The notes beneath the pieces were generated by a model that saw nothing but the letters and a program-made list of their open reading frames with translations, did not search any database and had not been told where the DNA came from. Of a stretch of DNA of 64,000 nucleotides, positions 49,829 to 57,373 are shown one piece after another; position 1 is the first letter of the stretch, and each line of letters opens with the position of its first letter. Source of the stretch: Streptomyces resistomycificus (GTDB taxonomy: Bacteria > Actinomycetota > Actinomycetes > Streptomycetales > Streptomycetaceae); the NCBI RefSeq assembly GCF_001514265.1, contig NZ_KQ948994.1:124001-188000 (forward strand), read 5' to 3'. The translations under genes and the position numbers were made by a program.

Positions 49829-50835
49829 GCCCCCGACGCCCGGCCGGCCGTGGCCGCTACCCGCTCAGCCTGAGTCCTCGCCCCGTGGCCTGGGAGCACC
49901 AGCGGCCCACCTGGCGTGAGGCCCGTCCCGCGCTGATCGCCGAGGCGTTGAAGCGGGCTCAGTCGCGCCCGTCGGGCAACTGGTACGTCGTCGCCGCCAG
50001 TCGCCACGTACGCGACGACCGGCCCCTTGGCCGCACCGTCGACGGCCGGGAGGTGGTCGTCTGGCGTACCTCCGACGGGCAGCCGGTCGCCGGACCCGGG
50101 GCGTGCCCCCACCTCGGAGCACCACTGCGCGACAGCCCCGTCCGCTGCGGCACCCTCGTCTGCCACTGGCACGGACTGTCCCTGAACGGCAGCCCGTTCG
50201 CCGGATGGAAGCCCCTGCCGGCCCACGACGACGGTGTCCTCGTCTGGGTGCGGCTGGATCAGGTCGGCGGCGAGACCCCCTTGCCGGAACCCGTCGTCCC
50301 CGCCCGTCCCGCACTGCCCGGCGCCGTGGAGGCCGTCTATACGGCCGTCGGGGTGTGCGAGCCGGAAGACGTGGTGGCCAACCGCCTCGACCCCTGGCAC
50401 GGGGCATGGTTCCACCCCTACTCCTTCGTGGACCTCACGGTCGTCGACGTACCCGGCCAGGACGCGGCGGGTGGCGACGAGGGGTTCGCCGTCGACGTGT
50501 CGTTCAAGGTGGCCGGTCGGCTCGTGGTGCCGGTGCGGGCCGTGTTCACGGCACCGGAGCCGCGTACGGTCGTCATGCACATCACGGAGGGCGAGGGGAA
50601 GGGCTCCCTCGTCGAGACGCACGCCACGCCACTCGGCGTGGACGAGCGGGGCAGGCCGCGCACCGCGGTGATCGAGGCCGTGGTCGCCGCCTCCGACCGG
50701 CGGGGCTTCGCCCTGGCCCGCCGCCTGGCGCCGATGCTGAGGCCCGCGATGCGCGCGGCTGCGGGCCGACTGTGGCGCGACGACCTCGCCTACGCGGAGC
50801 GGCGCTGGCACCTGCGGTCCTCCACTCCCTCCTGA
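49825..50835 (+). CDS. Rieske [2Fe-2S] protein of the crt operon (DUF5914-type)
   Basis: 336 residues from GTG 49825, overlapping the crtB stop (GTGA). A Rieske domain at about residues 50-155 has the cluster ligands in CPHLGAPL and CHWHGLSL. The second half (VCEPEDVVANRLDPWHGAWF, PYSFVDLTVVD) resembles the catalytic domain of Rieske oxygenases. It sits where published Streptomyces clusters place crtV, described there as a methylesterase; the sequence here instead argues for a redox enzyme, perhaps ring or chain oxidation of a carotenoid. Function is inferred. Confidence 0.82.
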   Translation: MSPRRPAGRGRYPLSLSPRPVAWEHQRPTWREARPALIAEALKRAQSRPSGNWYVVAASRHVRDDRPLGRTVDGREVVVWRTSDGQPVAGPGACPHLGAPLRDSPVRCGTLVCHWHGLSLNGSPFAGWKPLPAHDDGVLVWVRLDQVGGETPLPEPVVPARPALPGAVEAVYTAVGVCEPEDVVANRLDPWHGAWFHPYSFVDLTVVDVPGQDAAGGDEGFAVDVSFKVAGRLVVPVRAVFTAPEPRTVVMHITEGEGKGSLVETHATPLGVDERGRPRTAVIEAVVAASDRRGFALARRLAPMLRPAMRAAAGRLWRDDLAYAERRWHLRSSTPS

Positions 50836-50938
50836 GCGGAACCGTAGGCACGCTGTCAGACGCGCGGCTCCCGGCCGGCCGGCGTGCGGGAAGGGGCCCC
50901 GCTGCGATGAGTTCCGGCCGGGTCGCCGGTCTGTTCTG

Positions 50939-51352
50939 GTGACCGTCGTAGGACGTCTTACGACGGTCTTACGACGGTCACCGGCACGAGACACCCCGGA
51001 GGACACCAGGTACGACGGGGCGCCGCACCGGGGGCAGTGCGAGGGGTGCACCACCACGGCCTGGCACCTGAAGGACGCCGTCTACCCCAATGCCCGCGGC
51101 GTCTCGTTCGCCATCCTGACGACGGGCCGCTGGGAGAAGGTGGCCTCCCACGTCGAGTTCATGGGCGACACCCAGCCCGGGTACTCGGTGCGCGACGCGG
51201 ACGCGCCGGTCGGCGGGGAAATGGGTTACCTCGCCTCCTTCCTGCGCGACGGGGACCCCACCTGGGGTCTGACCAGACGCCCCGTGCCGCAGTGGACCCG
51301 CCCCGGCGCCACCCCCGAGGAGACCCTGGGCCGACACGGTCACCACCACTGA
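50939..51352 (+). pseudogene. DUF899 (thioredoxin-like) C-terminal fragment
   Basis: The readable part, RGQCEGCTTTAWHLKDAVYP through SYVRDADAPVGGEMGY-type sequence near 51190-51240, matches the second half of DUF899 proteins, with the CxxC-like CEGC motif kept. The usual N-terminal half is absent. The apparent start (GTG 50939) lies inside repeat sequence and uses a TTA codon, which is unusual for this genome. It is probably a truncated gene, although low-level expression is possible. Confidence 0.5.
50941..50979. repeat. Inverted/tandem repeat after the crt operon
   Basis: GACCGTCGTA (50941-50950) is matched by TACGACGGTC at 50959-50968 and again at 50970-50979. Either pairing gives a 10-bp stem. 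It lies 105 bp after the last crt-operon gene and may act as its terminator. Confidence 0.6.
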
Positions 51353-51384
51353 CGCGCCTTCGTCGAGGGCGTCGGCACGACGTG

Positions 51385-52278
51385 TCAGCTGCCGGTGCCG
51401 TCTTTCGCCTCGGCACCGGTGACGTCAGGTTGTTCGGTCGCCGCCCAGGTGGCGAGGAGTCGCAGGGCGTCGTGGTGGGGTGTGCCGGGGGCGGCACTGT
51501 AGGCGGTGAGGGTCAGGCCGGGCAGGGCGGGCAGCTCCATGGCGTCGAAGTGAAGGGTGAGCGTGCCGACGGCCGGGTGACGGAAGGACTTGCGGCCGGT
51601 GTGGTGCAGGCGCACGTTGTGCTTGGCCCAGGCCGTGCGGAACTCCTCGCTGCGGGTGACGAGTTCGCCGACCAGTCCGGTCAGGTCGCTGTCGTGCGGG
51701 GCGCGCCCGGCTTCGGTGCGCAGCAGGGAGACAGTGGTGTTCACGGACTCCTCCCAGTCGGGGAAGAAGTCGCGGCCGGTGGGGTCGAGGAACTGATAGC
51801 GGGCGATGTTGACAGGCGGAGCGGCGTCGTCGGTGAACAACGGGGAGTACAAGGCACGACCGAGGTTGTTGACGGCGAGGATGTCCAAGCGGCCGTTGCG
51901 GATGAAGGCCGGCGAGTCGGTCATGGAGTTCAGGACGCGCATGACGCCGTCCGGCAGCGGACCGCGGGCGCGCCTGCCGCGGCGGGCAGGGCGCTTGGCG
52001 GCGGCGCGGGCGAGATCGTGGAGATGGGCCCGTTCGGCATCGTCCAGCTGGAGGGCGTTCGCCACGGAGTCCAGGACTTCCTCCGAGGCGCCGGCGAGGC
52101 GGCCGCGCTCGAGGCGGACGTAGTAGTCGATGCTGACGCCGGCGAGCAGGGCGACTTCCTCGCGACGCAGGCCCGGCACGCGTCGATGGCCACCGTAGGC
52201 CGGCAGGCCGGCCTGCCGCGGGGTGATCTTGGCACGGCGGGAGGCCAGGAATGCGCGGATGTCGCTCTCGGTACTCAC
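51385..52278 (-). CDS. XRE/MmyB-type transcriptional regulator
   Basis: GTG 52278 gives 297 residues. The helix-turn-helix (VPGLRREEVALLAGVSIDYY, VRLERG) is followed by the MmyB ligand-binding domain (DILAVNNLGRALYSPLF, ARYQFLDPTGRDFFPDWEE, VGTLTLHFDAMELP). MmyB-like regulators often sit divergent to oxidoreductase or decarboxylase-like genes that they control; here the divergent pair is a CMD-family protein and a cupin, 218 bp away. The ligand is unknown. Confidence 0.92.
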   Translation of the reverse strand: MSTESDIRAFLASRRAKITPRQAGLPAYGGHRRVPGLRREEVALLAGVSIDYYVRLERGRLAGASEEVLDSVANALQLDDAERAHLHDLARAAAKRPARRGRRARGPLPDGVMRVLNSMTDSPAFIRNGRLDILAVNNLGRALYSPLFTDDAAPPVNIARYQFLDPTGRDFFPDWEESVNTTVSLLRTEAGRAPHDSDLTGLVGELVTRSEEFRTAWAKHNVRLHHTGRKSFRHPAVGTLTLHFDAMELPALPGLTLTAYSAAPGTPHHDALRLLATWAATEQPDVTGAEAKDGTGS

Positions 52279-52496
52279 GCACTCCAGGCTAGGCCGGACG
52301 GCACACCTGAGAGGGGTCCTGTCAGTACCTGTAACGGCAGACCCTTCTCCACCTCCCTGCCCTGCGGTTTCCTCGGTCTCGGCAGCGGTCAGGCATCTGA
52401 GACCGAGCGCGGAACGGGCCCCGGCGGCTGCCGAAGGCCGACCCGGCAGACAGTGGGGCGGCCGGTTCACCACGGTTTGATCAAGGAGTCGTTCGT

Positions 52497-52817
52497 ATGC
52501 CCAAGCAGTCCGCACCCCGGCAGCTGGCCGGGATCGCGCCGAAGCTCGTCGAGGTCACCGACGAGGTCCTGTTCGGTGACGTCTGGGAGCGGCCCGGCCT
52601 GTCGCCCCGCGACCGCAGCCTGGTCACCGTGAGCGTGCTGGCCGCTCTCTACCGCGGCGAGCAGCTCGGCTACCACTTGGGCGTGGCCCTGGACAACGGA
52701 CTGAGCGTCGAGGAACTGTCCGAAGCGATCACGCACCTGGCCTTCTACGCGAGCTGGCCCAACGCCATGACCGCGATCACCCAGCTCAAGAAGATCGCCG
52801 ACGAGCGAGGCGCCTGA
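52497..52817 (+). CDS. Carboxymuconolactone decarboxylase family protein
   Basis: 106 residues with the CMD helical fold: VLFGDVWERPGLSPRDRSLV, TVSVLAALYRGEQLGYHLGV and ITHLAFYASWPNAMTAI. It has no cysteine, so it is not an AhpD-type peroxidase subunit; it resembles the YurZ/PcaC-like branch. ATG 52497 has AAGGAG 7 nt upstream. It is co-oriented with the cupin gene 58 bp downstream, a common pairing under MmyB- or TetR-type control. The substrate is unknown. Confidence 0.9.
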   Translation: MPKQSAPRQLAGIAPKLVEVTDEVLFGDVWERPGLSPRDRSLVTVSVLAALYRGEQLGYHLGVALDNGLSVEELSEAITHLAFYASWPNAMTAITQLKKIADERGA

Positions 52818-52875
52818 ACCCGGAACCACCAGCTCCGCGGCACCGCATCCGTCCGTTCGACCAAGGATTCCCACC

Positions 52876-53298
52876 ATGGAACACATCACGCACACCCCCA
52901 CCCTCAAGGCCCCGGCCGAGCGCTTCACCGGTGACGTCTACCTCAACATGATCGAGACCCCCGCCGAGCCGGCCCACCTTGCCGCCGCACTCGTACGCTT
53001 CACCCCCGGCGCCCGCACCAACTGGCACTCCCACGCCCGGGGGCAGGTCCTGCACGTCACCGACGGCGTCGGCCTGGTGGGCACCCGCGACGGCGACGTC
53101 GTCCGCGTCAGTGCCGGCGAGACCGTCAAGTGCCCGGCCGGCGAGGAGCACTGGCACGGCGCCACCGACACGACTCTCATGGCCCACATCGCCCTGGTGG
53201 TCGGGGACGGCACCGGCGACGGCACCACCTGGCTGGAGCCCGTCACCGACGAGCAGTACACCGCCGCTCTCGCCTCTGCCGGGCAGGCGGCCACCTGA
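52876..53298 (+). CDS. Cupin-domain protein
   Basis: 140 residues. The two cupin motifs NWHSHARGQVLHVTDGVG and CPAGEEHWHGA supply the metal-binding histidines of a small monocupin. Such proteins are often encoded beside CMD-family proteins and have been described as quinol-related or stress-response enzymes; the exact reaction is not assigned. It is probably transcribed with the preceding gene. Confidence 0.9.
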   Translation: MEHITHTPTLKAPAERFTGDVYLNMIETPAEPAHLAAALVRFTPGARTNWHSHARGQVLHVTDGVGLVGTRDGDVVRVSAGETVKCPAGEEHWHGATDTTLMAHIALVVGDGTGDGTTWLEPVTDEQYTAALASAGQAAT

Positions 53299-53489
53299 CC
53301 CGCCCCGACGAACGCCGCGGACAGTGCTGGTGGGCCGGGGGGTGAGTGAAGCCGGGACAGCGGGAGCCGGCCCATCGACGAGGCCCTGGGGCATGCCGGA
53401 GGCATACCGCGTCGACGCCGGAGTTCGGCCCATCAGGTGATGTTGCGGAGACTCGGGGAAGAAGTTGCGGCAGCCGATGGGAGGTTGCC

Positions 53490-54683
53490 GTGGAGGGCAA
53501 AGATCTGGAACTGGGTGAGTTGCTGGCCGCTGCGGAGGCGGCGCCGCCCGGTGAGTCCGTAGACGTGGTGGCACACGACCTGCAGAAGCGATTCGGGGCG
53601 GAGCGTGTGTCCTTCCTGTTCGTCGACCTCATCGGTCAGCGGCTGGTACGGCTCGCCGCCGCCGACGCGGACGCGGCTGACCAGGCCGGACCGATCGATC
53701 TGCAGGGCAGCGTCTACGACAGCGTGCTGCAGAGCCAGCGCCAGCACGTGGAACCGGACGACCAGGGAGGTCGGCGCGTCATCACGCCGGTCACCAACCG
53801 CGGCGACTGCATCGGCGTCCTGGAGCTGACCCTGCAGTCCGCCGACGACACCGTGCTCCGCCAGGTCCGCGAGGCGGCACACGCGCTGGCCTACATCATC
53901 GTCACGGACCGCCGCTTCACCGATCTGTACCACCTCGGCCGGCGCACCACCGAGACCAGCCTGGCCGCGGAGATCCAGCACCAGCTGCTTCCCTCGGCTC
54001 CCTGCTGCGAGGCGGCACAGTTCACCCTCGCCGCCGGACTGGTCCCGGCCGACGACATCGGCGGCGACACCTACGACTACACCCTCGACCGGGACACCCT
54101 GCACCTGTCCATCACCGACGCCATGGGGCACGACACGAACTCCGCCCTGCTGGCCACCTTGCTGGTCGGCGCACTGCGCAGGGCACGCCGCAGCGGCTGT
54201 GACGCCCTCAAGCAGGCCCACCACGCCCACCAGGCGATGCTGAGCCACAGCCGAGGCCTGGCCACCGGGCAGTTGCTGTGCGTCGACCTCGAGACGGGCC
54301 TGTGCGAACTGGTCAACGCCGGCCATCCCTGGCCACTGCGGCTGCGCGACGGCACCGTTGAAGAGGTCAAACTCGCCGTCAACCTGCCGTTCGGTGTGGC
54401 TGCTCCCGCCTCCTACCAGGTACAGGAAATTCACCTGCGTCCCGGAGACCGCCTGATCCTGCTCACCGACGGAATGCTGGAACGCGGTGCCGCGGCCGCC
54501 AACCTGGCCTCGGTCGCTCACGACACCCGCGCGCTGCACCCACGAGAAGCCGTCCGAAGCCTGACCGCCGCGGTGCTCGACGCCTGCCGTGGCAGCCTCA
54601 AGGACGACGCCACGGTCCTGATCCTGGACTGGCACGGCAAACGTCGCCGATCGGCCGAGCGCAGACCGGGCCCCCGGCGATGA
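53490..54683 (+). CDS. SpoIIE-type PP2C phosphatase with GAF-like N-terminus
   Basis: GTG 53490 with GGGAGG 5 nt upstream gives 397 residues. The N-terminal GAF-like domain (about 10-150; VAHDLQKRFGAERVSFLFVD) is followed by the SpoIIE phosphatase (about 165-385; DDIGGDTYDYTLDRDTLHLS, ITDAMGHDTNSALLATLLVG, LILLTDGMLERG, LKDDATVLILDW). The metal-binding aspartates are kept. It directly precedes the STAS and HATPase genes, so its likely target is the STAS protein at 54782-55150. Confidence 0.92.
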   Translation: MEGKDLELGELLAAAEAAPPGESVDVVAHDLQKRFGAERVSFLFVDLIGQRLVRLAAADADAADQAGPIDLQGSVYDSVLQSQRQHVEPDDQGGRRVITPVTNRGDCIGVLELTLQSADDTVLRQVREAAHALAYIIVTDRRFTDLYHLGRRTTETSLAAEIQHQLLPSAPCCEAAQFTLAAGLVPADDIGGDTYDYTLDRDTLHLSITDAMGHDTNSALLATLLVGALRRARRSGCDALKQAHHAHQAMLSHSRGLATGQLLCVDLETGLCELVNAGHPWPLRLRDGTVEEVKLAVNLPFGVAAPASYQVQEIHLRPGDRLILLTDGMLERGAAAANLASVAHDTRALHPREAVRSLTAAVLDACRGSLKDDATVLILDWHGKRRRSAERRPGPRR

Positions 54684-54781
54684 ACCGCGGCGGCCCACTC
54701 GCTCCGCTGCGCAATCTCCCGGCGGCGCTCGCCGCACGAGGATGCGCCGCCCTCTGCCCAGGCCAGCCCGGGCAGGGGCGG

Positions 54782-55150
54782 TCAGGCGTTCAGGGCCTGC
54801 TCGATGGTGGGGTGGCAGGGAATCAGGGCGTCGATTCCGACCAGGTGCAGCAGACGCAGGACGGACTCCTGGGCGCCGGCGATGCGGAGCCACCCCTGGA
54901 CGTCGCTCACTTGCCGGTGGGCGGCGACGAACACGTTGATCCCGCTGGAGTCCATGAAGGTCACGCCGCTGAGATCCACGACGACCCGCAGCGGCGGCAC
55001 CGCGCCCTCCTCGGACAGCAGGGCCTCGCCGAGGACGTCCTTGACGTCGTGGTCGATCTCGCCCCGCACGGTCACGACACGGACGCCGTCGGCCACATGG
55101 GACTCGACGAAGAGCCGGTTCGGCCGGTCGGCTTTCTGGTTGTCGCTCAC
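54782..55150 (-). CDS. STAS-domain anti-sigma factor antagonist
   Basis: 122 residues of the SpoIIAA/RsbV family. VRGEIDHDVKDVLGEALL and the phosphorylation site VTFMDSSGINVF (Ser68) are present. In partner switching this serine is phosphorylated by a HATPase kinase and dephosphorylated by a SpoIIE phosphatase; both types lie within 1.2 kb. It reads convergently with the phosphatase and divergently from the HATPase gene. Confidence 0.92.
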   Translation of the reverse strand: MSDNQKADRPNRLFVESHVADGVRVVTVRGEIDHDVKDVLGEALLSEEGAVPPLRVVVDLSGVTFMDSSGINVFVAAHRQVSDVQGWLRIAGAQESVLRLLHLVGIDALIPCHPTIEQALNA

Positions 55151-55261
55151 CGTCTCCTCGACTGCGCATAGGCTTGCCCGGTCAGGGCCTGCGCGGACAA
55201 TTCTGCCCCACCGCGGCGGCCGGATGCACCCAGGCGGCTGTGCCGAACGACACCCTTGGTG

Positions 55262-55286
55262 GCATGCATGACACCATCGTGGGTAC
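55262..55286 (+). promoter_or_regulatory. Candidate SigB/SigH-type promoter
   Basis: GCATG, 14 bases, then GGGTAC fits the Streptomyces stress-sigma consensus GNNTN-N14-16-GGGTAC. It lies 22 bp upstream of the HATPase gene, suggesting autoregulation by the sigma factor the switch controls. Confidence 0.4.
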
Positions 55287-55307
55287 TGGCACGCCCGTGA
55301 AGGGGGA

Positions 55308-55793
55308 GTGAGGGCGAGAGACGTGGGATCCCATGCCGACGGAGACGGCTGTACGGCACCGGACGAGTACCTGATGCGCGCCGGCTACGCCCTGGGCGGA
55401 GACGACGGCTGCATCGCCGATGCCCGCCACCACGCCGTCACGTTTCTCGACCAGGCCCGCACCGGCCATCACCTGCCGGTGTCCGAGCGCGCCAGGGACC
55501 TCACCCAGCTGGTGGTCAGCGAGCTGGTCACCAACGCCCGCAAGTACGCCCCCGGCCCCGTCCTGATGGAACTGCGCATCACCGCCGTCAGTGTCGACAT
55601 CGTCGTGTGGGACAGCGAACCTACCGTCCCCGCGGCGCGTGCCGCCGATCCCGACAGGATCGGCCAGCACGGCCTGGAGATCGTCAAGGCCGTCACCGAG
55701 GCGCTCTTCACCGAGCAGGAACCGGTCGGCAAGCGCATCACGGCCCGTATCGCCCTGTCCGACACACCGAGCAGTGACACCGCCGCCCGCTGA
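55308..55793 (+). CDS. HATPase_c_2 anti-sigma-factor-type kinase
   Basis: GTG 55308 (or GTG 55323, VGSHADGD) gives 156-161 residues. The RsbW/SpoIIAB-type ATPase is seen in the N-box LTQLVVSELVTNARKYAPG, the G1 region IVVWDSEPTVP and the G2 region GQHGLEIVKAV. Such proteins bind a sigma factor or a STAS antagonist and phosphorylate the latter. No sigma factor is encoded nearby, so the output is unknown. It is divergent from the STAS gene. Confidence 0.88.
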   Translation: MRARDVGSHADGDGCTAPDEYLMRAGYALGGDDGCIADARHHAVTFLDQARTGHHLPVSERARDLTQLVVSELVTNARKYAPGPVLMELRITAVSVDIVVWDSEPTVPAARAADPDRIGQHGLEIVKAVTEALFTEQEPVGKRITARIALSDTPSSDTAAR

Positions 55794-55829
55794 TCCCCCA
55801 CTGAGCGGCATCCGACCCAGGAGGCTTGC

Positions 55830-55958
55830 ATGCTGCCGGCTGACGCTGTGCCCCTCGCTTACAAGGGACTCGACACGATGCCCACTTGGTTCGTGGTCGT
55901 CGTTGTCGTGCTGGCCGCCGTCGGGATCGGCCTGGCGGTGAGCAGAAGGCGGCGCTGA
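55830..55958 (+). CDS. 42-aa single-pass membrane protein
   Basis: ATG 55830 follows a perfect AGGAGG by 5 nt. The peptide has a short N-terminal part (MLPADAVPLAYKGLDT), one membrane helix (WFVVVVVVLAAVGIGLAV) and the basic end SRRRR, so the C-terminus is expected in the cytoplasm. It starts 37 bp after the HATPase stop and is probably co-transcribed. I do not recognise a family; a small regulatory or anchoring protein is possible. Confidence 0.65.
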   Translation: MLPADAVPLAYKGLDTMPTWFVVVVVVLAAVGIGLAVSRRRR

Positions 55959-56188
55959 AGCACCGCGTGTCTGCCGTCAGCGGGCGATGCCGGGCAGCGG
56001 CGTCGAGTCGGCACGGGACGACTCCCGATCGCACTCCCGTCCGCGCCCGGCCGCTCGCAGCCCACCCCCTACCCAGGTGCCACACGAGAGTTGGCTCCCT
56101 GGGGTGACGGCGGCCGGCGCACCGTCTCCATACCTTCCTGCCGTGCAGGTCGCCGCAGCGGCGGCCGACGGAATCAGGGAGACACACC

Positions 56189-57373
56189 ATGCGGCGCTCC
56201 AAGCGCGTCCTGGCCGCCTGCGCGCTCGTCTGCGCGTCCGCCGCGGGGACGGTGGGCTGGGTGTGGGGCGATGTGCAGACCGCGGTCACCGGCCCGCCAC
56301 CGGGTGCCGTCGCGTGGCGCACCGACCAGGTCCTCGGCAGGCAGCTGCCTGACCCGGCCTCGGCCTCACCCGCGCGCATCGCGAGCTTCTTCGCCGGATT
56401 GACGGAGCGGCAGCGCGAGTTGCTGGTCACCCGTCATCCACTCGTCGTGGGCAACCTCGACGGCGCGCCGAACGGCCTGCGCTACGCCGCCAACAACCGT
56501 GCGATCAGCATCGAACGCGACCGTGAACTGGCCCGCGCGGCCGACCCGGCACTGCCCGCAGGTGACCGACGGCAGGCCCGCGCCCGGGCCGAGACCGACG
56601 CCGGGCTGCTGTCCGCGGGCCGCCGGATCCTCTCCTTCGACCCACGGGGCCGTGGACAGGTGGCCGAGGTGTACGGAGACCTGCGGAAAGCCCGCCGGAT
56701 CGCGGTGGTCGTGCCGGGCTCGGACACCGATCTGGGTTCGTACGACACCCTGGCCCTGATGGCGCGCCACCTGCGCGCCGAAATGACCCGGCGATCACCC
56801 TCGAGCCACTCCGCGGTGATCGCGTGGACGGGCTACACCACACCGGTCGGCGTCGGTTACGACGCCGCCACCGGCCGCCTCGCGGAGCAGGGGGCGCCCC
56901 GGCTGGTCCGCTTCCTCGACGGTCTGGCCGCCACGACACGTCCCCAGACCCCACCTGCCGTGTTCTGCCACAGCTACGGCTCGGTCCTGTGCGGAGCGGC
57001 GGACCACCGGCTGACCGGACGTCAGGTGTCCGACCTCGTGGTCGTGGCCTCGCCCGGCATGCGGACCGACCACGCGGGCCGACTGCCCTCCGGAACGCGG
57101 CTGTGGGCGACCGCACGCGACGCGACCGACTGGATCAGGCGTGTCCCCGGCATCGAACTGTTCGGCATCGGTCACGGCACCGACCCGACCGATCGCGACT
57201 TCGGTGCCCGCGTCGTCTCCTCCGACCGGGCCGAGGGACACACGGGCTACTTCACCCCGGGCACCGCCTCCCTGCGCAACTTCGCCGACATCGCGCTCGG
57301 CCGCTACCAGGCCGTCAGCTGTGCCTACCCCGCCTCGTCCATCGCGGAGGACTGCCGTCATGGCCTGGTCTGA
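56189..57373 (+). CDS. Exported alpha/beta hydrolase (DUF1023-like)
   Basis: 394 residues. An N-terminal signal/anchor (RRSKRVLAACALVCASAAGT) is followed by a helical part and an alpha/beta-hydrolase domain (RRIAVVVPGSDTDLGSYDTL, then nucleophile Ser in FCHSYGSVLCG, and GHTGYFTPGT with the catalytic His region). DUF1023 hydrolases are secreted or membrane-linked lipase/esterase-like proteins of unknown substrate in Streptomyces. The next gene overlaps its end by 14 bp. Confidence 0.85.
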   Translation: MRRSKRVLAACALVCASAAGTVGWVWGDVQTAVTGPPPGAVAWRTDQVLGRQLPDPASASPARIASFFAGLTERQRELLVTRHPLVVGNLDGAPNGLRYAANNRAISIERDRELARAADPALPAGDRRQARARAETDAGLLSAGRRILSFDPRGRGQVAEVYGDLRKARRIAVVVPGSDTDLGSYDTLALMARHLRAEMTRRSPSSHSAVIAWTGYTTPVGVGYDAATGRLAEQGAPRLVRFLDGLAATTRPQTPPAVFCHSYGSVLCGAADHRLTGRQVSDLVVVASPGMRTDHAGRLPSGTRLWATARDATDWIRRVPGIELFGIGHGTDPTDRDFGARVVSSDRAEGHTGYFTPGTASLRNFADIALGRYQAVSCAYPASSIAEDCRHGLV

